Below, in pieces: positions 31,262-38,603 of a stretch of 44,188 bases of DNA (positions are counted from its first letter, which is position 1; each line of letters opens with the position of its first letter). Both the position numbers and the translations under genes were made by a program. Source of the stretch: an uncultured Prevotellaceae bacterium (GTDB lineage Bacteria; Bacteroidota; Bacteroidia; Bacteroidales; Muribaculaceae); NCBI GenBank assembly GCA_900320245.1, contig ONRP01000020.1, forward strand, positions 18,758 through 62,945, read 5' to 3'. The notes below the pieces were generated by a model. That model worked only from the letters and a program-made list of their open reading frames with translations. It was not told the DNA's origin and made no database searches.

Positions 31262-31552
31262 TTTGGGGGTTTATTTCAATGAAATAGTGAGAAATTATTC
31301 TAAAGAGTGTTAATTATCGGGTTAAAACAGCCGAAATGGGCCTTTAATGCCATTTTTATGTCATACTTGAGCCCTATTGATGGACAACATTGTACCGAGG
31401 GTATCATTCATGATATCAGCCTCACATTCTGATTCTCAACCAATTGATGACCAGCCCCATAATTATTTTAGAAAACTGCAAAGCAACATTGGTGATAATG
31501 CGTCCCTTTGATTATTTTTTTCAAAAAACAATGATGTTATTAAAAAATATTA
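31262..31552. other. AT-rich intergenic stretch without recognisable gene
   Basis: Part of the 607-base gap between the GH92 operon and the C10 protease. Only short palindromes were seen (for example ATTTCAATGAAAT near 31274 and AATGG/CCATT near 31337). No convincing ORF or RNA gene on either strand. Confidence 0.5.
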
Positions 31553-31553
31553 C

Positions 31554-31561
31554 TAATTTTG
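31554..31561 (+). promoter_or_regulatory. -7 element of the C10 protease promoter
   Basis: TAATTTTG with AATG at the -33 position 20 bases upstream (weak). The leader would be about 75 bases. Confidence 0.5.
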
Positions 31562-31643
31562 GCACCAAAGTGTCAACGATGAGATCACCGACGGCACCAG
31601 AACATTAATTCAACCATCAACTTATAACTTAAAAACTACGCTA

Positions 31644-33293
31644 ATGAACATCAAAAAATCTCTGAGTTCAATCGTGCTGGCAGCATTTGCGATGCTATCG
31701 CTCAATGCCAGCGCAGGCAACATTGATGCCAATGCAGCACGCGCTGCTGCCAACAACTTCATCAAACAACAGGCTACTGTCATGCCGGGCACCTTCCGCG
31801 CTACCGCAATGACTGACCTGAAACTGACCCATGCCGAACAGTCGAGTGCCGTGCAAGGTGCAGTAGACTACTACGTGTTCAACATCAAGGGCGGCGGCTT
31901 TGTCATTGTTTCTGGCGAAGACCGTGCTGCCCAGGTCATTGGCTACAGCGACAAGGGCCATCTTGATGTCAATAACCTGCCCTATGGTCTCCAGGGCCTG
32001 CTGAATTGCTACAAGGAGGAAATCGAGTTCCTGCAGACCTACAAGGGCGACGACCTTGTAACTGTCACCCCCACCTTCAACGCCACATCGGGTGTAGAGC
32101 CTCTCATCAAGACCACTTGGGGCCAGGAGATGCCCTATTACCTGCAGTGCCCCTTGGAGAATGGCGAATACTGCGTTGTGGGCTGTGTTGCCACTGCCAT
32201 GGCTCAGGTGATGTATTACTGGAAATTCCCGACCAGCAGTGCTGCCATTAGCGGATACGGCGGCGGATGGTGGGGCGGCGTGACTGTGCCGGCCTTGCCT
32301 GCCACCACATTTGACTACAGCCTGATGCTCCCCTCCTACTGCCACTGGGATTACGACCTCGGTGAACTCATCCAGGACACTTACACCGATGAGCAGGCTC
32401 AAGAGGTAGCAAAATTGGGCCGTTACTGCGGCCAGGCCGTGGAGATGGACTACAGCCCGGAAGGCAGCGGCGCCTATACCTCCGATCAATTAGCAGCCAT
32501 GAAGAGTTTCGGCTACAGCAGCAGTGCCCAACTTAAATCGAAATATGGCAATACCACACAGTGGGAAACCATGATCAGGACCGAACTCGATGCCGGCAGG
32601 CCTATCCTTTACTCGGCCAGCGACCCGAGCGCCGGCGGCCACGCCTTTATCTGCGATGGCTATAACAGCAGTAATTACTACCACTTCAACTACGGCTGGT
32701 ATGGCACCTGCGATGGCTGGTACCTGACCACTGCGTTGAACATGATACACCGCGATGGCGAAGAACTGCACTTCAATTCTAACCATCAGATGCTTACCGG
32801 CGTTGAGCCTCCCACCTATTGCTTGATTGATGCTGAAGGCCTGAGCGCATCTTCTGGACTGATGGTACTCGGCCAGGACATCAATACCGAAGCCCAGGGT
32901 GTCACTTTCAAGACCACCTATAGCACCGTCAACCTGATGTTCTCGTTCGTTGACCAGGACGGCACCCGTGTATGCACTAGCAGCACCATCCCCCTCAACA
33001 AGTCAACTTTCACTCAAGGCAGCAACGTGGAAGGAGCCATCACCCTGCCCACTACCCTGGCCGAAGGCAAATATGACCTGCAACTCCTCTACTCCGTTAC
33101 AGGCAATACCAGGCCCAACACGATTGACTGTGAAGGTGGCCAACTGACCGTTGTCGGCAGGCTTGCCAAGTATGGAGAGCCCTTCGACATCAATGATATT
33201 ACCTTCGTCATCGAAGATGTCCTCAAAACGGGTACACTCGGACTGAACATCAACGACATCACCCATCTGATTGACTACGTTCTGCGTCATTGA
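31644..33293 (+). CDS. C10-family (streptopain-like) secreted cysteine protease
   Basis: 549 residues. A signal peptide (MNIKKSLSSIVLAAFAMLSL then NASA) is followed by a Spi-like inhibitory propeptide (about residues 25-150; YYVFNIKGGGFVIVSGEDRA is typical). The catalytic domain has TTWGQEMPYY, Cys181 in VVGCVATAMAQVMYYWKFPT and His333 in GGHAFICDGYNSSNYYHFNY with the following GWYG. After a beta-rich region (about 390-510) the protein ends in two similar segments, FDINDITFVIEDVL and LNINDITHLIDYVL, which look like dockerin-type helices lacking the DxNxDG calcium loop. The enzyme should be exported as a zymogen and cleave host or dietary proteins; related proteases occur in Bacteroides and Prevotella. 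A very strong terminator follows. Confidence 0.95.
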   Translation: MNIKKSLSSIVLAAFAMLSLNASAGNIDANAARAAANNFIKQQATVMPGTFRATAMTDLKLTHAEQSSAVQGAVDYYVFNIKGGGFVIVSGEDRAAQVIGYSDKGHLDVNNLPYGLQGLLNCYKEEIEFLQTYKGDDLVTVTPTFNATSGVEPLIKTTWGQEMPYYLQCPLENGEYCVVGCVATAMAQVMYYWKFPTSSAAISGYGGGWWGGVTVPALPATTFDYSLMLPSYCHWDYDLGELIQDTYTDEQAQEVAKLGRYCGQAVEMDYSPEGSGAYTSDQLAAMKSFGYSSSAQLKSKYGNTTQWETMIRTELDAGRPILYSASDPSAGGHAFICDGYNSSNYYHFNYGWYGTCDGWYLTTALNMIHRDGEELHFNSNHQMLTGVEPPTYCLIDAEGLSASSGLMVLGQDINTEAQGVTFKTTYSTVNLMFSFVDQDGTRVCTSSTIPLNKSTFTQGSNVEGAITLPTTLAEGKYDLQLLYSVTGNTRPNTIDCEGGQLTVVGRLAKYGEPFDINDITFVIEDVLKTGTLGLNINDITHLIDYVLRH

Positions 33294-33349
33294 TATGACG
33301 TGATGACCACGGTTTTTTGAGTCTTCAAACTAGTGTAGACTCAATCCAT

Positions 33350-33404
33350 AAACCAGAGCGCACGCATGGGAATCGATCCCGTGTCGTGCGCTCTGGTTTT
33401 TATG
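33350..33404 (+). terminator. Strong rho-independent terminator of the C10 protease gene
   Basis: A 15-bp perfect stem, AAACCAGAGCGCACG (33350-33364) with CGTGCGCTCTGGTTT (33385-33399), has a further inner stem (GGGA/TCCC) and is followed by a T run. It isolates the protease gene from the downstream repeat promoter. Confidence 0.92.
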
Positions 33405-33423
33405 TTTCCCGTTTTGTTCTTCA

Positions 33424-33436
33424 CTCGGCTTGCACT
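33424..33436 (+). repeat. Right-box remnant of the promoter repeat
   Basis: CTCGGCTTGCACT, followed by TCGTTGG, matches the right box and flank of repeat copy 1 at 10075-10095 (TTCGGCTTGCACT, AATGTTGG). It lies 24 bases upstream of the full copy, echoing the tandem arrangement at 10029-10159; the left half is missing or eroded. Confidence 0.6.
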
Positions 33437-33459
33437 TCGTTGGCTTTGCCGAAGATAGT

Positions 33460-33528
33460 CTGCGCCTCAACAATGCTCAAGAAAAAACCTATTTTTCTTG
33501 GCATTGTGTTCGGCTTGCACTATCTTTG
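33460..33528 (+). repeat. Promoter-bearing palindromic repeat, diverged copy
   Basis: Left box CTGCGCCTCAA (33460-33470), identical to that at 10037-10047. The palindrome has arms CAATGC-T-CAAGAAAAA (33471-33486) and TTTTTCTTG-GCATTG (33492-33506), 15 bp with one bulged T at 33477. The right box is TTCGGCTTGCACTA (33509-33522). The arm sequences differ from the 10 kb copies but remain complementary, and the bulged T is kept. Confidence 0.85.
33497..33528 (+). promoter_or_regulatory. Promoter of the small membrane protein-dxs-trkA-trkH operon
   Basis: CTTG (33497-33500), 20 bases, TATCTTTG (33521-33528). As at 10132-10163, the -33 element sits in the right arm of the repeat and the spacer carries TTCGGCTTGCAC. 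Confidence 0.75.
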
Positions 33529-33553
33529 CAGATTGAACCAAACAATTTTGAAG

Positions 33554-33730
33554 ATGACTGCCGGTAACCTCATACGGTTTGTGTGCATACTGTTGTTGTG
33601 GCTCTTTTTGTGCTACATCCTGATCACACGTGCTGCACGCATTGATTTCATGGTGATATTTACCATCGTGGCATCAGGCATCATCGTGTTTGTTCCTCTC
33701 TATAAGAAATATGTGAGAAAGAAGAATTGA
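33554..33730 (+). CDS. Small two-TM membrane protein upstream of dxs (58 residues)
   Basis: Starts at the ATG at 33554, 25 bases after the -7 element; an upstream extension of the frame to 33317 would cross a strong terminator and the promoter and is rejected. The product MTAGNLIRFVCILLLWLFLC then YILITRAARIDF and MVIFTIVASGIIVFVPLYKK has two hydrophobic helices (about residues 6-25 and 33-50) and a basic end (YVRKKN). It ends 2 bases before the dxs ATG, so the two are translationally linked. I do not recognise a family; a small inner-membrane protein is the most that can be said. Confidence 0.75.
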   Translation: MTAGNLIRFVCILLLWLFLCYILITRAARIDFMVIFTIVASGIIVFVPLYKKYVRKKN

Positions 33731-33732
33731 CA

Positions 33733-35652
33733 ATGACGACAAAGCCATATATACAAGAACACTGTCCGCTGCTCTCCCAGATAGACTGCCCAGCCGACCT
33801 GCGCCATCTGCCCCTCGACGAATTGCCGCAGGTGTGTGACGAGTTGCGACAATATATGATCCATGAACTCTCGAGCAACCCCGGGCATTTTGCCTCCAGT
33901 ATGGGTGCCGTGGAAATCATTGTGGCTCTGCACTACGTGTTCAACACTCCCGACGACCGTCTCGTGTGGGATGTTGGCCACCAGGCCTATGCCCACAAGA
34001 TTCTTACCGGCAGGCGGGACCAGTTCGATGATAACCGCAAACTTGACGGCTTGAGCGGATTTCCCAATCCCGATGAGAGCCCTTACGATACCTTTACCGC
34101 TGGCCATGCTTCCAACTCCATCTCGGCAGCACTCGGCATGGCCATTGCCGCCGAACTCCAGGACAACAAGGACCGCAAGGTGGTTGCCGTCATCGGTGAC
34201 GCGAGCATCAGCGGCGGACTGGCCTTTGAGGGCATCAATAATGCCACGACCAACCCCAACAACCTGATAATCGTGCTCAATGACAATGACATGGCCATCG
34301 ACGCCAATGTCGGCGCCCTGAGTTCGTACATGAACGCGTTGCACACCTCTCACCGCTACAACAAACTCAGGTATAAGATCTATCAATTCCTGCGCCGCCA
34401 TGGTGTCATCAACGACAACCGTAAGGGACTCATTATGCGTTTCAGCAACGCGATGAAGTCGCTGTTGTCGGGCCAGCAGAACATCTTTGAAGGTCTTAAC
34501 ATCAGGTACTTCGGCCTTTATGACGGCCATGACGTGAAGCGGCTGGTGAGGGTGTTCAGCGAAATCAAGGATATGACCGGCCCCAAACTGGTGCATGTGC
34601 GCACCATCAAGGGCAAGGGATTTGCTGCCGCCGAGGCTGACCCCGCCACATGGCATGCGCCAGGCAAGTTTGACGAGCAGACCGGAGAGCGCTCCAAGGG
34701 CGGCAAGGGCGGCCCTATCAAGTATCAAGACGTGTTTGGCAAGACGCTTGTGGAACTCGCCGAGAAGAACGACAAGATTGTCGGTATCACGGCCGCCATG
34801 CCCAGCGGCACCTCGATGTCGATGATGCTGGATGCCATGCCTCGACGCGCCTTTGACGTCGGCATCAGCGAGGGGCATGCAGTGACCTTTGCCGGCGGTC
34901 TGGCCAAGGATGGTATGCATCCCTACTGCGCCATCTACAGCACCTTCCTGCAACGCGGCTATGACTCCATCATCCACGATGTGGCCATTCAAGGGTTGCC
35001 CGTCACCTTCTGTATCGACCGCGGAGGCATTGTCGGCGAGGACGGTGTCACGCATCACGGCCTGTTTGACCTGGCCTACCTGCGCTGCATCCCCGGAATG
35101 ACTGTCGCTTCGCCCCTCAACGAGCATGACTTGCGCAACCTCATGTTCACGGCACAGCAGGACGGTATGGGTCCATTCGCCATCCGCTATCCTCGCGGCA
35201 AAGGTGTCATTGAGGACTGGCACAACGAGATGCAGTCGTTGCCCATCGGGCGCGGACGCCGCTTGAGTGAGGGCGACGGCGTGGCAGTGCTCAGCATCGG
35301 CCACATCGGCAATGAAGTCATTGAGGTGGTCAACAGCCTCGCACAACGGGGTATCAAAGTGGGCCACTACGATATGATATTCCTGAAACCCATCGATGAG
35401 GAACTGCTTGAGGAAGTCACCTCACGCTATCACAGCCTTATCACGATCGAGGACGGCACCGTAGTGGGCGGCTTGGGTTCGGCAGTGGCCGAATGGATCA
35501 CCCGCAAGTGCTGTAACACCCGATTGCGCATGCTGGGTGTGCAGGACGAATTTGTACATCAAGGTACGGTCAAGGAACTCTATGAGCGCTGCGGCATGGA
35601 TGCCCAATCGCTCGAGAAGGCCATCCTGGAAATGCTTGAAAAGTCAGAATGA
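33733..35652 (+). CDS. dxs: 1-deoxy-D-xylulose-5-phosphate synthase
   Basis: Dxs condenses pyruvate and glyceraldehyde 3-phosphate with thiamine diphosphate, the first step of the MEP isoprenoid pathway; the product also feeds thiamine and pyridoxal synthesis. 639 residues from the ATG at 33733 (an in-frame TTG lies two codons before). Landmarks: NPGHFASSMGAVEIIVALHY and VWDVGHQAYAHKILTGRRDQ in the N-terminal domain; the TPP site GDASISGGLAFEGINNATTN with LIIVLNDNDMAID; RTIKGKGFAAAEADPATWHA; the transketolase core DVGISEGHAVTFAGGLAKDG; DRGGIVGEDGVTHHGLFDLA; and the C-terminal TIEDGTVVGGLGSAVAEW. The order dxs-trkA-trkH is, as I recall, conserved in Bacteroidales. Confidence 0.97.
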   Translation: MTTKPYIQEHCPLLSQIDCPADLRHLPLDELPQVCDELRQYMIHELSSNPGHFASSMGAVEIIVALHYVFNTPDDRLVWDVGHQAYAHKILTGRRDQFDDNRKLDGLSGFPNPDESPYDTFTAGHASNSISAALGMAIAAELQDNKDRKVVAVIGDASISGGLAFEGINNATTNPNNLIIVLNDNDMAIDANVGALSSYMNALHTSHRYNKLRYKIYQFLRRHGVINDNRKGLIMRFSNAMKSLLSGQQNIFEGLNIRYFGLYDGHDVKRLVRVFSEIKDMTGPKLVHVRTIKGKGFAAAEADPATWHAPGKFDEQTGERSKGGKGGPIKYQDVFGKTLVELAEKNDKIVGITAAMPSGTSMSMMLDAMPRRAFDVGISEGHAVTFAGGLAKDGMHPYCAIYSTFLQRGYDSIIHDVAIQGLPVTFCIDRGGIVGEDGVTHHGLFDLAYLRCIPGMTVASPLNEHDLRNLMFTAQQDGMGPFAIRYPRGKGVIEDWHNEMQSLPIGRGRRLSEGDGVAVLSIGHIGNEVIEVVNSLAQRGIKVGHYDMIFLKPIDEELLEEVTSRYHSLITIEDGTVVGGLGSAVAEWITRKCCNTRLRMLGVQDEFVHQGTVKELYERCGMDAQSLEKAILEMLEKSE

Positions 35653-35677
35653 CAACAACACAAAATAGTCAAGAACA

Positions 35678-37009
35678 ATGAGAATCGTTATTGCCGGCGC
35701 TGGAGAAGTCGGGACACATCTGGCCAAAATGCTCAGCAACGAGGAGCAGGATATCATCGTCATGGACGTTGATAACAAGAAACTTGAGCCCCTCGAGAAC
35801 TACAACCTGCTAACGCATCAGGGAAGCGCCATCTCGTTCAGTGACCTCAACGCCATCAAGACGGGCCAGTGCGACCTGTTCATCGCTGTCACTAAGAGCG
35901 AGGCCCGCAACATCCTGTCGTGCTCGATGGCTAAAAAACTGGGCGCACGCAAGACGGTGGCACGCATCGACAATGACGAGTTCTTCAACCAAAACTGGCG
36001 CGCGCACTTCACGACCCTGGGTATCGACCACCTCATCTATCCCGAGATGCTTGCCGCCAAGGAAATCTCGAGCGCGCTGAAACGCACCTGGGCACGAAAC
36101 TGGTTTGAACTGTTCGACGGCGAACTCATCGTGGTCGGCGTCAAGATACGTGCCAACGCGCGCATCGTCAACCAGATGCTCAAAGACGTGTCCCAAATCA
36201 GCCACTTCCTGCACGTGTCGGCCATCAAGCGCAACCGCGAGATCATCATCCCGCGTGGTGATGACCGTGTGCTGGAGAACGACATCGTCTACATCGCCAC
36301 GACGCACGACCACATCGAAGAAGTGCGGGAAGTGTGCGGCAAGCAGCAGACCGTTGTCGACAACGTGCTCATCGTGGGTGGCAACGACATCGCCGAACAA
36401 CTCATCAAGCGCTTGGGCAAGAGCGTTGACATCAAAATCATCGAGGAGAGCGAGGCCCGTTGCGAAGAACTGGCCCAACGCTACCCCAACTGCAAACTGG
36501 TGCAGGGCAACTTCAGCGACTCGGAACTCAACGAGGAGGAGAGCGTGAGTTACTATGACGCTTTCATCGCCCTGGGTGAAAACAGCGCCGTGAACATGAT
36601 GGCGTGCATGATTGCCAAAACAAATTATGTGCAGAAGACCATTGCACAGGTCGAGGACATCCAGTTCATCAACGAGGCCGAGGCCTTGAACATCGGCACC
36701 ATCGTCAACAAGAAACTGCTTGCCTCGAGCCGCATCTACCAGATCATGATTGATGCCGACGAGGACAATGCTCGCTGCCTGGCACTCTCGGACGCCGAGG
36801 TTGCCGAGGTTATTGTTCAAGAGGGCGACCGTGTCACCCGCGCCGACGTCAAGGACTTGAAACTGAGCCGCGATTTCACCATCGCCGGACTGGTGCGTGA
36901 CGGGCAGGGGCAACTGGTGGACGGCAATACGCGCATCCAGGCCGGCGACCACGTCGTGGTGTTCTGCCTGCAGGGCGCTATTCACAAACTGGATAAATAC
37001 TTCTCATGA
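35678..37009 (+). CDS. trkA: Trk system potassium uptake regulatory protein TrkA
   Basis: 443-residue peripheral membrane protein that gates the TrkH potassium channel in response to nucleotides. It has two RCK modules, each a Rossmann (TrkA-N) plus TrkA-C domain. The first begins MRIVIAGAGEVGTHLAKMLS with the acidic ribose-binding MDVD; the second begins VLIVGGNDIAEQLIKRLG at about residue 230. TrkA-C segments are FDGELIVVGVKIRANARIVN and, at the end, GDRVTRADVKDLKLSRDFTI with GDHVVVFCLQGAI. It lies 25 bases after dxs and one base before trkH. Confidence 0.96.
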   Translation: MRIVIAGAGEVGTHLAKMLSNEEQDIIVMDVDNKKLEPLENYNLLTHQGSAISFSDLNAIKTGQCDLFIAVTKSEARNILSCSMAKKLGARKTVARIDNDEFFNQNWRAHFTTLGIDHLIYPEMLAAKEISSALKRTWARNWFELFDGELIVVGVKIRANARIVNQMLKDVSQISHFLHVSAIKRNREIIIPRGDDRVLENDIVYIATTHDHIEEVREVCGKQQTVVDNVLIVGGNDIAEQLIKRLGKSVDIKIIEESEARCEELAQRYPNCKLVQGNFSDSELNEEESVSYYDAFIALGENSAVNMMACMIAKTNYVQKTIAQVEDIQFINEAEALNIGTIVNKKLLASSRIYQIMIDADEDNARCLALSDAEVAEVIVQEGDRVTRADVKDLKLSRDFTIAGLVRDGQGQLVDGNTRIQAGDHVVVFCLQGAIHKLDKYFS

Positions 37010-37010
37010 T

Positions 37011-38492
37011 ATGGCCAAGCGTTCCAATCAGCATATCAATTTTGCCATAGTGCTCAGGATGCAGGGCTGGCTGCTGCTTATCGAGGCGGCTTTCATGCTC
37101 TTGCCGCTGATTGTGTCCTGGTTGTATGACGAGACAACTGCATTGTGGTCATTCATCTACAGCACTGCCATCACCGCCGGAGCCGGCGCGCTCATGGCGT
37201 TCGGTATCAGACCCCGAAACAAATCGATGCTCAAGCGCGAGGGCCTCATGCTGACGGCCATCATCTGGGTGTTCTTCTCGGTGTTCGGCATGCTACCCTA
37301 CTTGTTCAGTGACACCTTCAACAACGTGACCGATGCCTTCTTTGAAACCATGGCAGGCTTCACGACAACGGGCTCGAGCGTGATACGCTATGTGGAGGAA
37401 ATCCCGCACGGCGTGCTCTTCTGGCGCTCGATGACCCAGTGGATTGGCGGCATGGGAATCATTCTGTTCACGCTTGCCGTCATACCGATGCTGAACCAGA
37501 AAGGCGGCATCGCGCTGTTCAATGCCGAGGTGACCGGCATCACCCACGAGCGTCTGCGTCCGCGCGTGAGCCAAACGGCCAAGGACCTGTGGCTCATCTA
37601 TATCGGCCTGACCGCTGTGCTCACCCTCCTGCTCTACTTCGGTCCCATGGACTGGTTCGATGCGGTGTGCCACGCGATGACCACCACCTCGACCGGCGGT
37701 TACTCGACCAAGAATATCGGTGTTGACTACTGGCAGTCGAGTTATGTATTTATCGTGGTGATCATCTTCATGTTCATCGGCGGCATCAGTTTCTCGCTCA
37801 TTGCTGCCGTGGGCCGTGGCAACTTCAAGCGCCTGCTTAACAACAACACACTCAGGTGGTACTGCATGACCGCACTGGTCACCACGGTGGCCATTATGGC
37901 CTACATGGCCTACAAAGGCTTCCTGAACAGTAATGGAGACCGCTTCATCTACAGCGCATTCGACACGTTGTCGGCTCTTACTTCGACGGGATTCTCGACC
38001 TTCGACTATGAAGACAGCGGTGAGTTTGTGACCGTGGTGCTGATGGTGATGATGTTCTTCGGCGGCATGGCAGGCTCGACCTCGGGCGGTGCCAAACTGG
38101 ACCGCCTTATCGTGCTGTTGAAAAATATGGCCAACGAGTTCTACCGCGTGCTGCACACCAACTCGGTGCGTGCCGTCCACATCGACGGCAAGCCCGTACC
38201 CAACCATGCCGTCAATAAGGTGAACACCTTTTTTGCCGTCTATATCCTGATTATCATGATTGTCGCGCTGTACCTGACATTCTACGGAATCCCGGTATTT
38301 GACGCGATGTACACCTCGATGTCGGCCATCAGCAATGTGGGTATCGGACATGGTGTAACGGGCGCCAACGGGTCGTGGGTATCGCTTCATCCCGGCGCCA
38401 AATGGGTGCTTGCCTTCGAGATGATGGTAGGCCGTCTGGAACTGTTCACCGTGCTGGTAATCTTTACCCGTTCATTCTGGAAAAAAGACTGA
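37011..38492 (+). CDS. trkH: Trk-type potassium transporter TrkH
   Basis: 493-residue integral membrane channel subunit for K+ uptake. The start is the ATG at 37011, one base after the trkA stop; an open frame further upstream overlaps trkA and is not used. Four pore-loop repeats can be read: FETMAGFTTTGSSVI, ATTTSTGGYSTKNIG (written here from AMTTTSTGGYSTK), ALTSTGFSTFDYE and AISNVGIGHG, each with a filter glycine. About ten membrane helices alternate with these, including MFFGGMAGSTSGGAKLDRLI near residue 345, typical of TrkH rather than KtrB. Co-translated with trkA. Confidence 0.96.
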   Translation: MAKRSNQHINFAIVLRMQGWLLLIEAAFMLLPLIVSWLYDETTALWSFIYSTAITAGAGALMAFGIRPRNKSMLKREGLMLTAIIWVFFSVFGMLPYLFSDTFNNVTDAFFETMAGFTTTGSSVIRYVEEIPHGVLFWRSMTQWIGGMGIILFTLAVIPMLNQKGGIALFNAEVTGITHERLRPRVSQTAKDLWLIYIGLTAVLTLLLYFGPMDWFDAVCHAMTTTSTGGYSTKNIGVDYWQSSYVFIVVIIFMFIGGISFSLIAAVGRGNFKRLLNNNTLRWYCMTALVTTVAIMAYMAYKGFLNSNGDRFIYSAFDTLSALTSTGFSTFDYEDSGEFVTVVLMVMMFFGGMAGSTSGGAKLDRLIVLLKNMANEFYRVLHTNSVRAVHIDGKPVPNHAVNKVNTFFAVYILIIMIVALYLTFYGIPVFDAMYTSMSAISNVGIGHGVTGANGSWVSLHPGAKWVLAFEMMVGRLELFTVLVIFTRSFWKKD

Positions 38493-38548
38493 TTCCGGAC
38501 CGTTTCCAAGTCAAATATTAAATATTGCAAAAAAAATGTGGATTTACG

Positions 38549-38578
38549 TTTGTAAACCAATTTTATTTTGTAATTTTA
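38549..38578 (+). promoter_or_regulatory. Possible ftsK promoter
   Basis: TTTG (38549-38552), 18 bases, TAATTTTA (38571-38578): one mismatch at the -7 element and a slightly short spacer. The ATG follows 25 bases later. Confidence 0.4.
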
Positions 38579-38603
38579 CACCCCCAAATTTATCGATAGC
38601 AAT

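Noticed and set aside
33317-33553. N-terminal extension of the small membrane protein (137-residue reading frame)
   Set aside because: It would begin upstream of a 15-bp terminator stem and cross the -33/-7 promoter elements; the ATG at 33554 follows the promoter and starts a clean membrane protein.
33700-35367. 555-codon open frame antisense to dxs
   Set aside because: Shadow of dxs; dxs carries the complete thiamine-diphosphate and transketolase motifs.
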